Assembly: GCA_951812805.1 (NCBI GenBank)
Contig: CATOSZ010000003.1
Span: forward strand, 698,557 to 762,556
Origin: an uncultured Alphaproteobacteria bacterium
GTDB taxonomy: Bacteria > Pseudomonadota > Alphaproteobacteria > GCA-2731375
DNA: 64,000 bases
Reading direction: 5' to 3'
Below the pieces are notes generated by a model. It was given only the letters and a program-made list of their open reading frames with translations, had not been told where the DNA came from and did not search any database. The position numbers and the translations under genes are program-made. This document shows, piece after piece, positions 18,473 through 27,559 of the stretch (position 1 is its first letter; each line of letters opens with the position of its first letter).

Positions 18473-19777
18473 CTATACGGCCTCGTCCGCATCGACCGCC
18501 AGCAGGTTGACCGCCGCATCGCGGCCCTTGACCCGCTGCGCGCCGACCGGGCGGAGCGCGAAGCCCGCGGGCAATCGCGCCGCCACCGCGTCGGAAATCA
18601 GCAGGCTTTCGCCCAGTTCCTTGCAGGCGTCCTGGATGCGGCTCGCGGTGTTCACCACGTCGCCGACGACGGTGTATTCCAGCCGCGCCTCGGTACCGAT
18701 GTTGCCGGCGACGACGGTGCCATGGTGGATGCCGATCCCGTGGCGGATCGGCGGCTGGCCCGCCCCGGCCCGCTCCGCGTTCAACACGGCGAGCGCCCGG
18801 TTCATGGCCAGGGCCGCACGCACGGCCCGTTCGGCGTCGTCGGCGGCCGGCTCCGGCGTGCCGAAGGTCACCATGATGCCGTCGCCGATGAACTTGTCGA
18901 TCGTGCCCTCGAAGGTGAAGACCGCGTCCAGCATCGCCGTGTGATAGCGCGAGAGGAAGGCGACGACGTCGGCCGGCGGCAGAGTTTCGGTCAGTGTCGT
19001 GAAGTCGCGGATGTCGGAGAACAGCACCGCCACCTCCTGCGCCCGCCCGCCGATCTGCGAGATGTCCTCGCCGCCGCCGGCGATGCGCGCGACGACGCCG
19101 GGCGAGAAATAGCGCCCCAGCCGGGCGTTGGCGACCTCCAGGCCGACCGCCTGGATCACCGTCTGGCGGGCGAGATGGGTGAGATAGGCGAGCGCCAGGC
19201 CGCTCGCCGCCACGATCAGCATGGCGATGGCGACGAACTCGACGCTGAGCGCCGGGCCCAGCGCCGAGGCGACGAAATCGGAAGAAACCTGGGTGCGCGG
19301 GTCGGCAAGGGCGAAATGGAGAAGGCCGCCGTGTACGGCGACCCCGCCGAGGGCGACGAGAAGCGGATAGAGCGGGCGCATCGCTAGCGCGTTCAGCGCC
19401 ACCACACCGAGGGTGAGCACCGTCGCCTGGGTCTTCAGCATGTAGGCGGGCGCGACCTCCGCCCCGCCGACGGAGAGGTACCAGACCACCGGCAGGGTCG
19501 CGAGCACGCCGATATCGACCAGGACGCCGGCAAGGCCGACGGCGGACACCGCGCGGCGCTGGCCGAGCAGATGGAGCGAGACGAGAATCACGGCCAGAAC
19601 CAGCAGCGCGAGCCCGGTCGTCACCAGCTTCTCGAATAGGTTGACGCCGATCACCCAGACCGTGCTCGCGACGAGGACGACGAAACCGGCGCGGACCAGC
19701 GACAGCGTCCGCACGCCGCGCCGTTCCCGCTCGAACAGCAGGGCCTCGGCGCGGGGCGGCAGGTGGGACACGGTCAT
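18473..19777 (-). CDS. Membrane-anchored class III adenylate/guanylate cyclase
   Basis: A 434-residue protein with about six hydrophobic segments in residues 25-215, followed by a cytoplasmic class III cyclase domain: VAVLFSDIRDFTTLTETL (metal Asp), FEGTIDKFIGDGIMVTFG (second metal Asp and Lys), and GDVVNTASRIQDACKEL. It should make cAMP or cGMP in response to a membrane or envelope signal. No HAMP or other known sensor module is visible. It is the second class III cyclase in the window and has a quite different architecture from the one at 4768-8049. Confidence 0.92.
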   Translation of the reverse strand: MTVSHLPPRAEALLFERERRGVRTLSLVRAGFVVLVASTVWVIGVNLFEKLVTTGLALLVLAVILVSLHLLGQRRAVSAVGLAGVLVDIGVLATLPVVWYLSVGGAEVAPAYMLKTQATVLTLGVVALNALAMRPLYPLLVALGGVAVHGGLLHFALADPRTQVSSDFVASALGPALSVEFVAIAMLIVAASGLALAYLTHLARQTVIQAVGLEVANARLGRYFSPGVVARIAGGGEDISQIGGRAQEVAVLFSDIRDFTTLTETLPPADVVAFLSRYHTAMLDAVFTFEGTIDKFIGDGIMVTFGTPEPAADDAERAVRAALAMNRALAVLNAERAGAGQPPIRHGIGIHHGTVVAGNIGTEARLEYTVVGDVVNTASRIQDACKELGESLLISDAVAARLPAGFALRPVGAQRVKGRDAAVNLLAVDADEAV

Positions 19778-19857
19778 GGCCGCAAGACTACCCGCTTTTT
19801 CCCGCCGCCGCCGGAGCCGTGCTATGGAGGGGGATCGACGGTTCGAGGCGAGACGCC

Positions 19858-21066
19858 ATGCCGCTCAACGCCATTCACCCGGGCGATCCGGAACTCTACC
19901 GCTCCGATTCCTGGCGGCCGGCCTTCGCCCGGCTGCGCGCCGAGGCGCCGCTGCATCGCTGTGCCGACAGTCCCTACGGCCCGTATTGGTCGGTCACCAG
20001 CCATGCGCTGGTCACCGAAGTGGAACTCCAGCCCGTGATCTTTTCCAACCGGGCCGATCTCGGCGGCATCCAGCTGCAGGACATCGCCGCCGGCATGGAC
20101 CGGCCGAGCTTTGTCGGCATGGACCCACCCGAGCATACGCCCCGGCGCCGTGCCGTGGCCCCGATGACCAACAGGTCCAGCCTGAACGGCTTTACGGAGG
20201 TGATCCGCGAGCGGACGGCCCGGGTGCTCGACGCGTTGCCGCGCGGTGAGACCTTCGATTGGGCCGACCGGGTGGCGACGGAGCTGACGGGCATGATGCT
20301 CGCCACCATGTTCAATTGGCCGCAGGCGCGCCGGCGCGAGCTCATCCACTGGTCCGACGTCGCCACGGCCAATATCCAGGCCGCGGATGCCCCTGTGCGA
20401 TCGGAAGATGCGCGCTATGCCGAATTGCAGCGCATGGCCGACGCCTTCGCACCACTCTGGGCGGAGCGCCGGGACGGGCGCGGCGGCTTCGACCTGATCT
20501 CCATGCTGGCCAATGCCGAGGCGACCCGCGACATGGACCGGGAGGAGTTCATCGGCACCCTGTTCCTGCTGATCGTCGGCGGCAACGACACGACGCGCAA
20601 TTCCATGTCGGGCGGGCTGCTGGCCCTGGACCGCAACCCGGCGGAGTGGGAGAAGCTCCGCGCCGATCCGACCCTCGTCCCCAACATGGTGAGCGAGAGT
20701 ATTCGCTGGCAGACGCCGGTCCTGCACATGCGCCGCACCGCGCTCGCCGAGACGGAGATCGCCGGCCACGCCATCGCCCAGGGCGACAAGGTCGTGATGT
20801 GGTACGTCTCCGCCAATCGGGACGAAACGGTGTTCGAGGACGCGGACGACTTCCGGGTCGACCGGGCCAACGCGCGGCGCCATCTCTCGTTCGGCGCCGG
20901 CATCCATCGTTGCGTCGGCGACAAGCTGGCCGAGCTGCAACTCCGCATCCTTTGGGAAGAAGTGCTGGCCCGCGACCTCCGCATCGACGTGGTGGGCGAG
21001 CCGGAGCGGCTCTATTCCAATTTCATCCGGGGTTTTACCTCGCTACCGGCCCGAATCCGGGCTTGA
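19858..21066 (+). CDS. Cytochrome P450, CYP153-like
   Basis: A 402-residue haem monooxygenase. I-helix GGNDTTRNSMSGG, ExxR motif ESIRW, and haem loop LSFGAGIHRCVGDKLAELQL with axial Cys352. The segments NMVSESIRWQTP, MRRTALAETEIAGH and VVMWYVSANRDETVF closely resemble the CYP153 family of terminal alkane and fatty-acid hydroxylases; this assignment is from memory. CYP153 enzymes need a ferredoxin and its reductase, neither of which is encoded nearby. It leads a coupled run: a VOC protein 18 bases downstream, then the carotenoid oxygenase and GST, each overlapping the previous gene. Confidence 0.92.
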   Translation: MPLNAIHPGDPELYRSDSWRPAFARLRAEAPLHRCADSPYGPYWSVTSHALVTEVELQPVIFSNRADLGGIQLQDIAAGMDRPSFVGMDPPEHTPRRRAVAPMTNRSSLNGFTEVIRERTARVLDALPRGETFDWADRVATELTGMMLATMFNWPQARRRELIHWSDVATANIQAADAPVRSEDARYAELQRMADAFAPLWAERRDGRGGFDLISMLANAEATRDMDREEFIGTLFLLIVGGNDTTRNSMSGGLLALDRNPAEWEKLRADPTLVPNMVSESIRWQTPVLHMRRTALAETEIAGHAIAQGDKVVMWYVSANRDETVFEDADDFRVDRANARRHLSFGAGIHRCVGDKLAELQLRILWEEVLARDLRIDVVGEPERLYSNFIRGFTSLPARIRA

Positions 21067-21084
21067 AACGACAGGACATTCGCC

Positions 21085-21492
21085 ATGAAGGAAATCACCG
21101 GCATCAATCACGTGGGCATCCGGGTGCGCGACCTGGCCACCACACGGGCATTCTACGAGAAGCTCGGCTTCGACTTCATCGTCGGCCCGATCGGGCCGGA
21201 ACCGGTGGCGGTGATGGAGCATCCCTCGGGCGTGAACCTGAACTTCATCCTGAACACCACCGACGACGCCGCGGCGGAGAACCTGCTGATGGACGTCGCC
21301 GTGAAGCACACCGGCTATACCCACATGGCGTTGGAAATCACCGACCGCGCGGCGGTGAAGGCGCGGCTGGCGGAACTCGGCCTGCCGATCACCGAGACGG
21401 TCGATCTGCCGGACGGCGCCCAGTTCTTCTTCGTCCGCGACCCCGACGGCAACGTCATCGAGCTGCATCACCCGGCCGAGCCGACGGTATGA
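21085..21492 (+). CDS. VOC (glyoxalase/bleomycin-resistance/dioxygenase) superfamily protein
   Basis: A 135-residue protein with a paired beta-alpha-beta-beta-beta layout: INHVGIRVRDLATTRAFYEKL opens the first half (potential metal His), GYTHMALEITDRAAVKARL the second, and FVRDPDGNVIELHHP closes it with the usual metal-binding Glu. The family includes lyases, dioxygenases and binding proteins. Its stop overlaps the start of the next gene as ATGA, so it is translated together with a carotenoid-oxygenase-type enzyme. Confidence 0.85.
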   Translation: MKEITGINHVGIRVRDLATTRAFYEKLGFDFIVGPIGPEPVAVMEHPSGVNLNFILNTTDDAAAENLLMDVAVKHTGYTHMALEITDRAAVKARLAELGLPITETVDLPDGAQFFFVRDPDGNVIELHHPAEPTV

Positions 21493-22955
21493 GCGGCACC
21501 GAGACGGCCTATCCGGTCAACCGCTACCTCGCCGGCAATTTCGCCCCGGTCGAGGACGGGCGGGACATCGATGACACCGAAATGACAGTGATAGGCGAGC
21601 TGCCGGGCGATCTCGACGGCGTCTTCGTGCGCAATGGGCCGAACCAGCGCCATGCGCCGCCCGGCAACTATCACCGCTACGACGGCGACGGGATGCTGCA
21701 TGCGATCCACTTCGAAGGTGGCCGGGCGCGCTATCGCAACCGCTGGATCCGCACCCGCTGTTTCGAGGAGGAAGCGGCGGCGGGGCATGCGCTCTGGGGC
21801 GGCATGCTGGATCCCCGGCGCGACGACCGCCCGGATATGCCGCTGAAGGACACGGCGAACACCGACGTGATGCTGCACGCCGGGCGCCTGGTCACCATGT
21901 GGTACATGTCGGGCCAACCCTATCTCGTCGATCCCGTCACCTTGGAAACCCTCGGCCCGGCCCCCCTCGGCGGCGACGGGCCACGGCGGATTTCCGCCCA
22001 CGCCAAAACCGACGAGGCGAACGGCGACTTCGTCTTCTTCGATTACGGGCGCGAGCCGCCCTACATGCACATGGGCGTCGTCGACGCGGCGGGCAGGCTC
22101 ACCGCGTCGACGCCGATCGCGCTGCCGGGGCCGCGTCTGCCGCACGACATGTGGATGTCGCGCCGTCACACTGTGCTGCACGACCTGCCGCTGATCTGGG
22201 ACGAGGAGGCCTATCATAACGGCCGGGTGAAGCTGCGCTTCGAGGCCGACTGGCCGACCCGCTTCGGCGTCATTCCCCGCCACGGCACGGCGGACGAACT
22301 GCGCTGGTACGAGTTCGAGCCCTGCTACCTGCTGCACACCATCAACGCCTGGGAGGCGGGCGACTGGCTGCACCTCACCGGTTGCCGCATCCAGCCCTTC
22401 ACCGATGCCCACGGCCAGCCCGACCTGCAATCGATCGTCACCATCATGGGCCGCCACAAGCTGAACGCCCGGCTCTATAAATGGTCGATCAACCTGGCGA
22501 CCGGCGAAACCCGCGAAGGCCTGCTGGACGATCGCTGGAACGCGGAGTTCCCGGCCTGGAACAACGCGTTGATGGGAACGCCGATGCGCAATGCCTACTG
22601 CGCCGAGATCGAGGTCGAGCCCACGATCCGCTTCGCCGGCCTGCTGAAGTTCGATCTCGAAACCGGTGCGGCCGAGCATTTCGCCGGCCCCGCCGACTGC
22701 GCCTATGGCGAGGTGGCCTTCGCGCCGGCGAGCGGCGGCGGCGACGAGGATGCGGGCTATCTGATCGGCTTCGCGCGCAACGAGGCCGAGGCCCGCTCGG
22801 AGGTCCATATCTTCGACGCCCGCAATCTCCCGGACGGCCCGATCTGCAAGCTGCTGCTGCCCTGCCGCGTGCCGGAAGGCTTCCACGCCACCTGGGCCCG
22901 GGGCGACCTGCTGAGCGCGGCGGCGGCAACTTCACAGGGAGGATACACGGCATGA
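21489..22955 (+). CDS. Carotenoid-cleavage-oxygenase family protein
   Basis: A 488-residue seven-blade-propeller iron oxygenase of the retinal pigment epithelial/lignostilbene dioxygenase family. Four iron-binding His are seen in RRISAHAKTD, RLPHDMWMS, CYLLHTINAWE and EGFHATWARG; ELPGDLDGVFVRNGPNQ and YHRYDGDGMLHAI are family motifs near the N-terminus. Members cleave double bonds in carotenoids, apocarotenoids or stilbenoid and phenylpropenoid compounds. No carotenoid synthesis gene is nearby, so a stilbene or terpenoid substrate seems at least as likely. Start and stop overlap the neighbouring genes as ATGA. Confidence 0.92.
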   Translation: MSGTETAYPVNRYLAGNFAPVEDGRDIDDTEMTVIGELPGDLDGVFVRNGPNQRHAPPGNYHRYDGDGMLHAIHFEGGRARYRNRWIRTRCFEEEAAAGHALWGGMLDPRRDDRPDMPLKDTANTDVMLHAGRLVTMWYMSGQPYLVDPVTLETLGPAPLGGDGPRRISAHAKTDEANGDFVFFDYGREPPYMHMGVVDAAGRLTASTPIALPGPRLPHDMWMSRRHTVLHDLPLIWDEEAYHNGRVKLRFEADWPTRFGVIPRHGTADELRWYEFEPCYLLHTINAWEAGDWLHLTGCRIQPFTDAHGQPDLQSIVTIMGRHKLNARLYKWSINLATGETREGLLDDRWNAEFPAWNNALMGTPMRNAYCAEIEVEPTIRFAGLLKFDLETGAAEHFAGPADCAYGEVAFAPASGGGDEDAGYLIGFARNEAEARSEVHIFDARNLPDGPICKLLLPCRVPEGFHATWARGDLLSAAAATSQGGYTA

Positions 22956-23575
22956 TCCTGTACACCGACGCCACCACGCCGTTCGGGCGCAAGTGCCTCG
23001 TCGCCGCGTTGGAGCGCGCCATCGTGCTGGAGGAGTGTTTCGTCAGCCTCGCCGATCCCGGCGAGTTCCTCGAGATCAACCCACTGAACCAGATCCCAGC
23101 CCTCGCGGCCGAGGCGGACGTCTGCCACTTCGACAGCGACGTGATCCTGCAGTATCTCGATACCCGGCACGACGGCCCGTCCCTGATCCCGGCGACGGAG
23201 CGCTTTCGCCATCTGACGGCGATCCACCTGGCCAACGGCGTGATCGAGAGCACGCTGCTCCGGATCATGGAAACCCGGCGCCCGGCGGGGGAGAAGAGTC
23301 CGGGCTTCATCGCCCACCTCGAGGCGCGAATCGCCCGCGGCATCGACCGGATGGCGCGGGATCGGACGGCACCGACCAGCGGCCCCTTGAGCGCCGAGGA
23401 AATCACCACGGCCGTCGCGCTCGACTATGTCGATTTCCGCCATCCCCACGACTGGCGCTCGACCGCGCCGAACCTCGCGGCCTGGCACGAGGCGATCGCC
23501 GCCCGGCCGTCCTTCTCGCTCAGCCGGCCGACGCGGGACGCGCCGACCCATTCGCCGCCGCGCTTCGCCGCCTGA
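22952..23575 (+). CDS. Glutathione S-transferase family protein
   Basis: A 207-residue protein with a thioredoxin-like N-terminal domain (MILYTDATTPFGRKCLVAAL; NPLNQIPAL with the conserved cis-Pro; DSDVILQYLD) and an all-helical C-terminal domain. It could add glutathione to a reactive product or break an ether link, as in lignin-type catabolism. Its ATG overlaps the carotenoid oxygenase stop as ATGA, making it the last of four coupled genes. GGGAGGA lies about 10 bases upstream. Confidence 0.88.
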   Translation: MILYTDATTPFGRKCLVAALERAIVLEECFVSLADPGEFLEINPLNQIPALAAEADVCHFDSDVILQYLDTRHDGPSLIPATERFRHLTAIHLANGVIESTLLRIMETRRPAGEKSPGFIAHLEARIARGIDRMARDRTAPTSGPLSAEEITTAVALDYVDFRHPHDWRSTAPNLAAWHEAIAARPSFSLSRPTRDAPTHSPPRFAA

Positions 23576-23580
23576 ACGCG

Positions 23581-23814
23581 CTATTCGCCATCCGCCCGGC
23601 AGGTCCGGGTGAAGCCGGCGTTGCCGCCCGGCACGAAGCGGGCGATGAGGGCCGCGGCCGCATAGGCGCCGAAGGCAAGGGCCAGAATCACGTAGAACAT
23701 CGTCGGCGACCAGGCGGTCCACAACAGCAGCGCACCGACCAACGAGAAGATCCGCAAGCCCGCGACCGCCGGCGGGGCCCAGGGGTTGGGCGGCCGCTCG
23801 TCCGCGAGGCTCAC
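23581..23814 (-). CDS. Small membrane protein after hyuB
   Basis: A 77-residue protein with two hydrophobic segments (IFSLVGALLLWTAWSP and FYVILALAFGAYAAAALIARFV). It begins 10 bases after the hyuB stop codon and is the last gene of a six-gene minus-strand run. It converges on the GST gene with 5 bases between stop codons. I do not recognise a family; the position suggests an accessory of the transporter or hydantoinase in this run. Confidence 0.6.
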   Translation of the reverse strand: MSLADERPPNPWAPPAVAGLRIFSLVGALLLWTAWSPTMFYVILALAFGAYAAAALIARFVPGGNAGFTRTCRADGE

Positions 23815-23824
23815 GTCGCCGTCC

Positions 23825-25483
23825 CTACTCCGCTGCAGGCATGCGGATCTTGCCGTCGGCGAGATCGCGGGCCCGGGCCGCGTCGGCGCGGGCCGCGGGA
23901 TCGCCGTGGCCGCCGCCGCCCGCCGTTTCGACGCGGATGCGGTCGCCTCGGTTCAACACGGTCTGCAGCTTGGAGGGTACCTCCTCCTCCCGCCCGTCGG
24001 CGCGGATGATGACGGAACGGGCCGCCTGTCCGGCACCGCCGCCCGCCAGGCCCGGCGCCTGGCTGAAGTGACGCTCACCGCGATGGCTGAGGGTGATGCC
24101 GTCGGCCAGCATTTCGTATTCCCGCACGATGCCGAGGCCACCGCGGTTCGTACCCTCCCCGCCCGAACCGGTGCGGAGCGAGTTGTCCAGCAGGCGGATC
24201 GGCGCCTCCATCTCCAGCGCCTCGGCGGGCAGGTTCATGCAGTTGGTCGCGTCGCTCTCGACCACGTCGACCCCGTCGGCGCCGGGCCCGGCGCCGGAGC
24301 CGCCGGCGATCAGGTCGCCGACCACGAAGGTGCCGTGCGTCGCATCCGCGCCGCCGAAGGCCAGCACCAGCAGGGCACCCGAATTGGCGGCGGGCATGCG
24401 CTCGGGCGCCGCCTCGGCCAGCGCGCCGAGGATGGTGTTGGTGATCGCCTTGATCGTCGCCGTGCGCGCGTTCACCGGGGCGGGCGCGCGCGGATTGACG
24501 AGCGAGCCTTCGGGCAGATGCAGCGACACGGGGCGGAAACAGCCGCCGTTGGTCGGGATCTCCGGGTCGGTCACCGCGCGGACCGCGTAATAGGCGGCCG
24601 CCGCACTGCCCGAGGGCACGCAGTTCATCGGGCCCTTGGCCTGGTCGCTGGTGCCGGTGAAGTCGAAATGCACCGTGCCGTCGCCGACCACCGCCTCGAC
24701 CTCGATGCGCAACGGCCTGTCCAGCTCCACCCCGTCGTTGTCCATGTGGCCGACATGGCGGTAGCGCCCGGCCGGCAGACGGGCCAGCGCATCGCGGGTC
24801 ATCGCCTCGGACCGGTGGATCAGCTCATCGAACATCGCCCCGAGGTGGTTGTCGCCGTAACGCTCCGCCAGGTCGCCGAGGCGGCGGGCGCCGACGGTAC
24901 AGGCGGCGATCTGCGCGTTGAGGTCGCCCATGAAGACCTCGGGCATGCGCACGTTCTGGCGCAGCATGCGCACCAGCGTGTCATCGAACACCTCGCCCCG
25001 GCGAAGCTGCACCGGCGGGATGCGGATGCCTTCCTGGAAGATCTCCGTGGCGTTGGTCGGCACCGAGCCGGGCGCCATGCCGCCGACGTCCTGGTGATGG
25101 GTCATCGCCGCGCTGAGTGCGACGACCCGGCCGCCGCGCAGCACCGGCATGACGACGGCGATGTCGGGCAGGTGGGTGCCGCCGCAATAGGGATCGTTCA
25201 GGATATAGACGTCGCCCTCGCCCATGGTGGCGAGGGGGAAATCGGTCAGGATCCGGCCCACCGCCGGAATCAGCGTCGCCAGGTGGATCGGGATGGCGCA
25301 GGCCTGGGCGAGCGTCGTGCCGTCGGGCAGGAACAGGCTGGCGGAGGCGTCCAGGCCTTCCTTCACGATCGGCGAGAAGGAACTGCGCAGCAGCGCATCC
25401 TCCATCTCGTCGGCGATGCCGTCGATCTTGTGGCGCACGACCTCAACGGTGATGGGGTCGAGCGGGGCGTCGTGCTCAGCCAT
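23825..25483 (-). CDS. hyuB: Hydantoinase/5-oxoprolinase subunit B (HyuB family)
   Basis: A 552-residue protein beginning LDPITVEVVRHKIDGIADEMEDALLRSSFSP, cut here by family habit at the conserved VRHKIDGIADEM motif. Other family signatures are DVYILNDPYCGGTHLPDI and MNLPAEALEMEAPIRL near the C-terminus. With HyuA it forms an ATP-dependent amidase opening a cyclic amide such as a hydantoin or 5-oxoproline. Its start overlaps the hyuA stop by 8 bases, so both subunits are translated together. The length is normal. Confidence 0.93.
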   Translation of the reverse strand: MAEHDAPLDPITVEVVRHKIDGIADEMEDALLRSSFSPIVKEGLDASASLFLPDGTTLAQACAIPIHLATLIPAVGRILTDFPLATMGEGDVYILNDPYCGGTHLPDIAVVMPVLRGGRVVALSAAMTHHQDVGGMAPGSVPTNATEIFQEGIRIPPVQLRRGEVFDDTLVRMLRQNVRMPEVFMGDLNAQIAACTVGARRLGDLAERYGDNHLGAMFDELIHRSEAMTRDALARLPAGRYRHVGHMDNDGVELDRPLRIEVEAVVGDGTVHFDFTGTSDQAKGPMNCVPSGSAAAAYYAVRAVTDPEIPTNGGCFRPVSLHLPEGSLVNPRAPAPVNARTATIKAITNTILGALAEAAPERMPAANSGALLVLAFGGADATHGTFVVGDLIAGGSGAGPGADGVDVVESDATNCMNLPAEALEMEAPIRLLDNSLRTGSGGEGTNRGGLGIVREYEMLADGITLSHRGERHFSQAPGLAGGGAGQAARSVIIRADGREEEVPSKLQTVLNRGDRIRVETAGGGGHGDPAARADAARARDLADGKIRMPAAE

Positions 25484-27548
25484 GGGGCGCCGCCTTCCGT
25501 TCCAGGATCAAATTGCCGTCGTCGTCCACGATGCCATGCCAGTCGGGCGGAACCAAGGTCGTGGTGTCCGCCTGCTCGACGATCGCGGCGCCGGAAATCA
25601 TCGCGCCCGGCGTCAGCGCGTCGCGGGAATGGACCGAGGCGCGGACCCGGCCCCAGGGGGCCGGCAGCAGGATCTCCCGCGTCTCGGGGATGGAGGCGCG
25701 CCGCCCGGGCGAGCGCGCGGCGACCTCGCCCCGCCCGGCCCCGCCGGCACCATGTACCGCGCGCAGATTGACGATGCGGGCCGGCGCCTCGGCGGCATAG
25801 CCGTGAATACGGTCGTGCAGAACGAGAAAATCCCGGTAGAGGTCGCCCAACGGGTCCGCCGCCGCCAGGTCGACGGCGACCTCGAGGTGGTAACCCTGGC
25901 CGATGTAGCAGACGTCGGCGAAGTGGCGAACCTCAATGCCGCCGTCGGGCAGCGCCTCGCGCGCCATCAACGCGCCGCAGCGGGCGTCGAGGTCGCCGTA
26001 GGCCGCCGTCAGCGCAGCCATGTCGAGCCCCTCGAGCGGCCGCGCGAAGGCGGTCGAGAGTTCCTGCTCGACCGGGGCGGCCAACAGGCCGTCGGCCGAC
26101 AGCACGCCTGGATGGCGCGGCACGATCACTTTGGTGATCGCCAGGTCCTCGGCCAGTGCGCAGGCATGCACCGGCCCGCCGCCGCCGAGCCCGACCAGGG
26201 CGAAACGGCGCGGATCGTGGCCGCGCCGGATCGAGACCAGGCGGATCCCCTCCGCCATCGCGGCGTTCAGGACCCGGTGGATGCCGAGCGCCGCCTCCTC
26301 CGCCGTAAGACCCATCGGCTCGGCGATGGTCTCGGTCAACACGGTGCGGGCGCGATCCGCGTCGAGCGGCAGAGTGCCGCCAGCGAACGTCTCGGGATTG
26401 AGGTAGCCCAGCACCAGGGACGCGTCGGTCACCGTCGCCTCCGCCCCGCCCCGGCCGTAGCAGGCCGGGCCCGGCTCGGCGCCGGCCGAGCGTGGGCCGA
26501 CATGCAGGCCGCCGGCCGCGTCGAGCCAGGCGATGGAGCCGCCACCGGCACCGATCGCGTTGACGTCGATCATCGGCACCCGGATCGGATAGCCGGCGAT
26601 GACGCCCTCGGTGCGCACCACCGGCCGCCCCGCTTCGACCAGCGCGATATCGCAGCTGGTCCCGCCGATGTCGACGGTGATGACGTCGGGGGTGCCCGCC
26701 GCCGTGCCGGCCCGCATGCCGCCGACGACGCCCGCGGCCGGGCCGGAGAGCAGCAGGCGCACCGGGCGTTCCCGCGCGACGGCGGCCGAGGCGACGCCGC
26801 CCCGCGACATCATCACCTGCAGAGGCGCGGCGATACCGGCCTCGGCCAGGCTTTCACCCATGTCGTGCAGGTAGCGGTCCAGCACCGGCTTCACATAGCC
26901 GTCGAACGCCGTCACCGCCGTGCGTTCGTATTCCCGGTAGGCCGGATCGACCTCCGAGGAGAGGGAGAGCGGCAGACCCGGATGGCGCGCGCGGACGATC
27001 TCGCCCGCGCGCCGCTCGTGCGCCGGATTGGCGAAGGAAAACAGGAAGACGATGGCGATCGCCTCGACCCCGTCCGCGACCAGCGCGTCGGCAGCGGCTT
27101 CGACGGCGGCTTCGTCCAAGGGTTCGATCTCCGCACCGTCGGCGGCGATGCGCCCGCCGATCTCGCGCCGGCGCGCGCCCGGCGCCAAAAAGCCGGGCGT
27201 CTCTTGGTCGAGGACCAGGTCGTACATCCGGGTGCGTTTCTGCCGGCCGATCTCGAGCACGTCCTTGAAGCCCGTGGTGGTCAGCAGGCCGAGACGGGCG
27301 CCCCGGCGTTCCAGCACCGCGTTGGTCGCGACCGTGGTGCCATGGACGAAGCGCTGGACGCTCTCCGGCCGGACGTTCCAGGCGGCGACGGCGCGGCGGA
27401 TCGCCTCGGCGACGCCCTCGGACGGATTGGCCCTGGTGCTGGGTACTTTCAGGACACCGACCGTCTTCGAGCCCCGCCGACAGACGAGATCGGTGAAGGT
27501 GCCGCCGACGTCGACGGCCAGCCAGGGTCCGGTTTCCTCTCCACTCAT
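25476..27548 (-). CDS. hyuA: Hydantoinase/5-oxoprolinase subunit A (HyuA family)
   Basis: A 690-residue ATP-binding subunit of the acetate kinase/actin-like fold. Visible motifs are LAVDVGGTFTDLVC near the N-terminus, RFVHGTTVATNAVLERRGA, ITVDIGGTSCDIALVEAG for the second phosphate loop, and NAIGAGGGSIAW. The ATG at 27548 has AAGGGAG 6 bases upstream. It follows the MFS gene with an 11-base gap and overlaps hyuB. The likely reaction is ATP-dependent hydrolysis of a cyclic imide or lactam; the neighbouring UxaA-like and SDR genes may handle other steps. Confidence 0.93.
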   Translation of the reverse strand: MSGEETGPWLAVDVGGTFTDLVCRRGSKTVGVLKVPSTRANPSEGVAEAIRRAVAAWNVRPESVQRFVHGTTVATNAVLERRGARLGLLTTTGFKDVLEIGRQKRTRMYDLVLDQETPGFLAPGARRREIGGRIAADGAEIEPLDEAAVEAAADALVADGVEAIAIVFLFSFANPAHERRAGEIVRARHPGLPLSLSSEVDPAYREYERTAVTAFDGYVKPVLDRYLHDMGESLAEAGIAAPLQVMMSRGGVASAAVARERPVRLLLSGPAAGVVGGMRAGTAAGTPDVITVDIGGTSCDIALVEAGRPVVRTEGVIAGYPIRVPMIDVNAIGAGGGSIAWLDAAGGLHVGPRSAGAEPGPACYGRGGAEATVTDASLVLGYLNPETFAGGTLPLDADRARTVLTETIAEPMGLTAEEAALGIHRVLNAAMAEGIRLVSIRRGHDPRRFALVGLGGGGPVHACALAEDLAITKVIVPRHPGVLSADGLLAAPVEQELSTAFARPLEGLDMAALTAAYGDLDARCGALMAREALPDGGIEVRHFADVCYIGQGYHLEVAVDLAAADPLGDLYRDFLVLHDRIHGYAAEAPARIVNLRAVHGAGGAGRGEVAARSPGRRASIPETREILLPAPWGRVRASVHSRDALTPGAMISGAAIVEQADTTTLVPPDWHGIVDDDGNLILERKAAPHG

Positions 27549-27559
27549 CAGTAACTCCC

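Noticed and set aside
20259-21483. Open frame running from the P450 region into the carotenoid oxygenase
   Set aside because: Only the part from 21489 onward is the real gene; the upstream part is an out-of-frame reading of the P450 and VOC genes.
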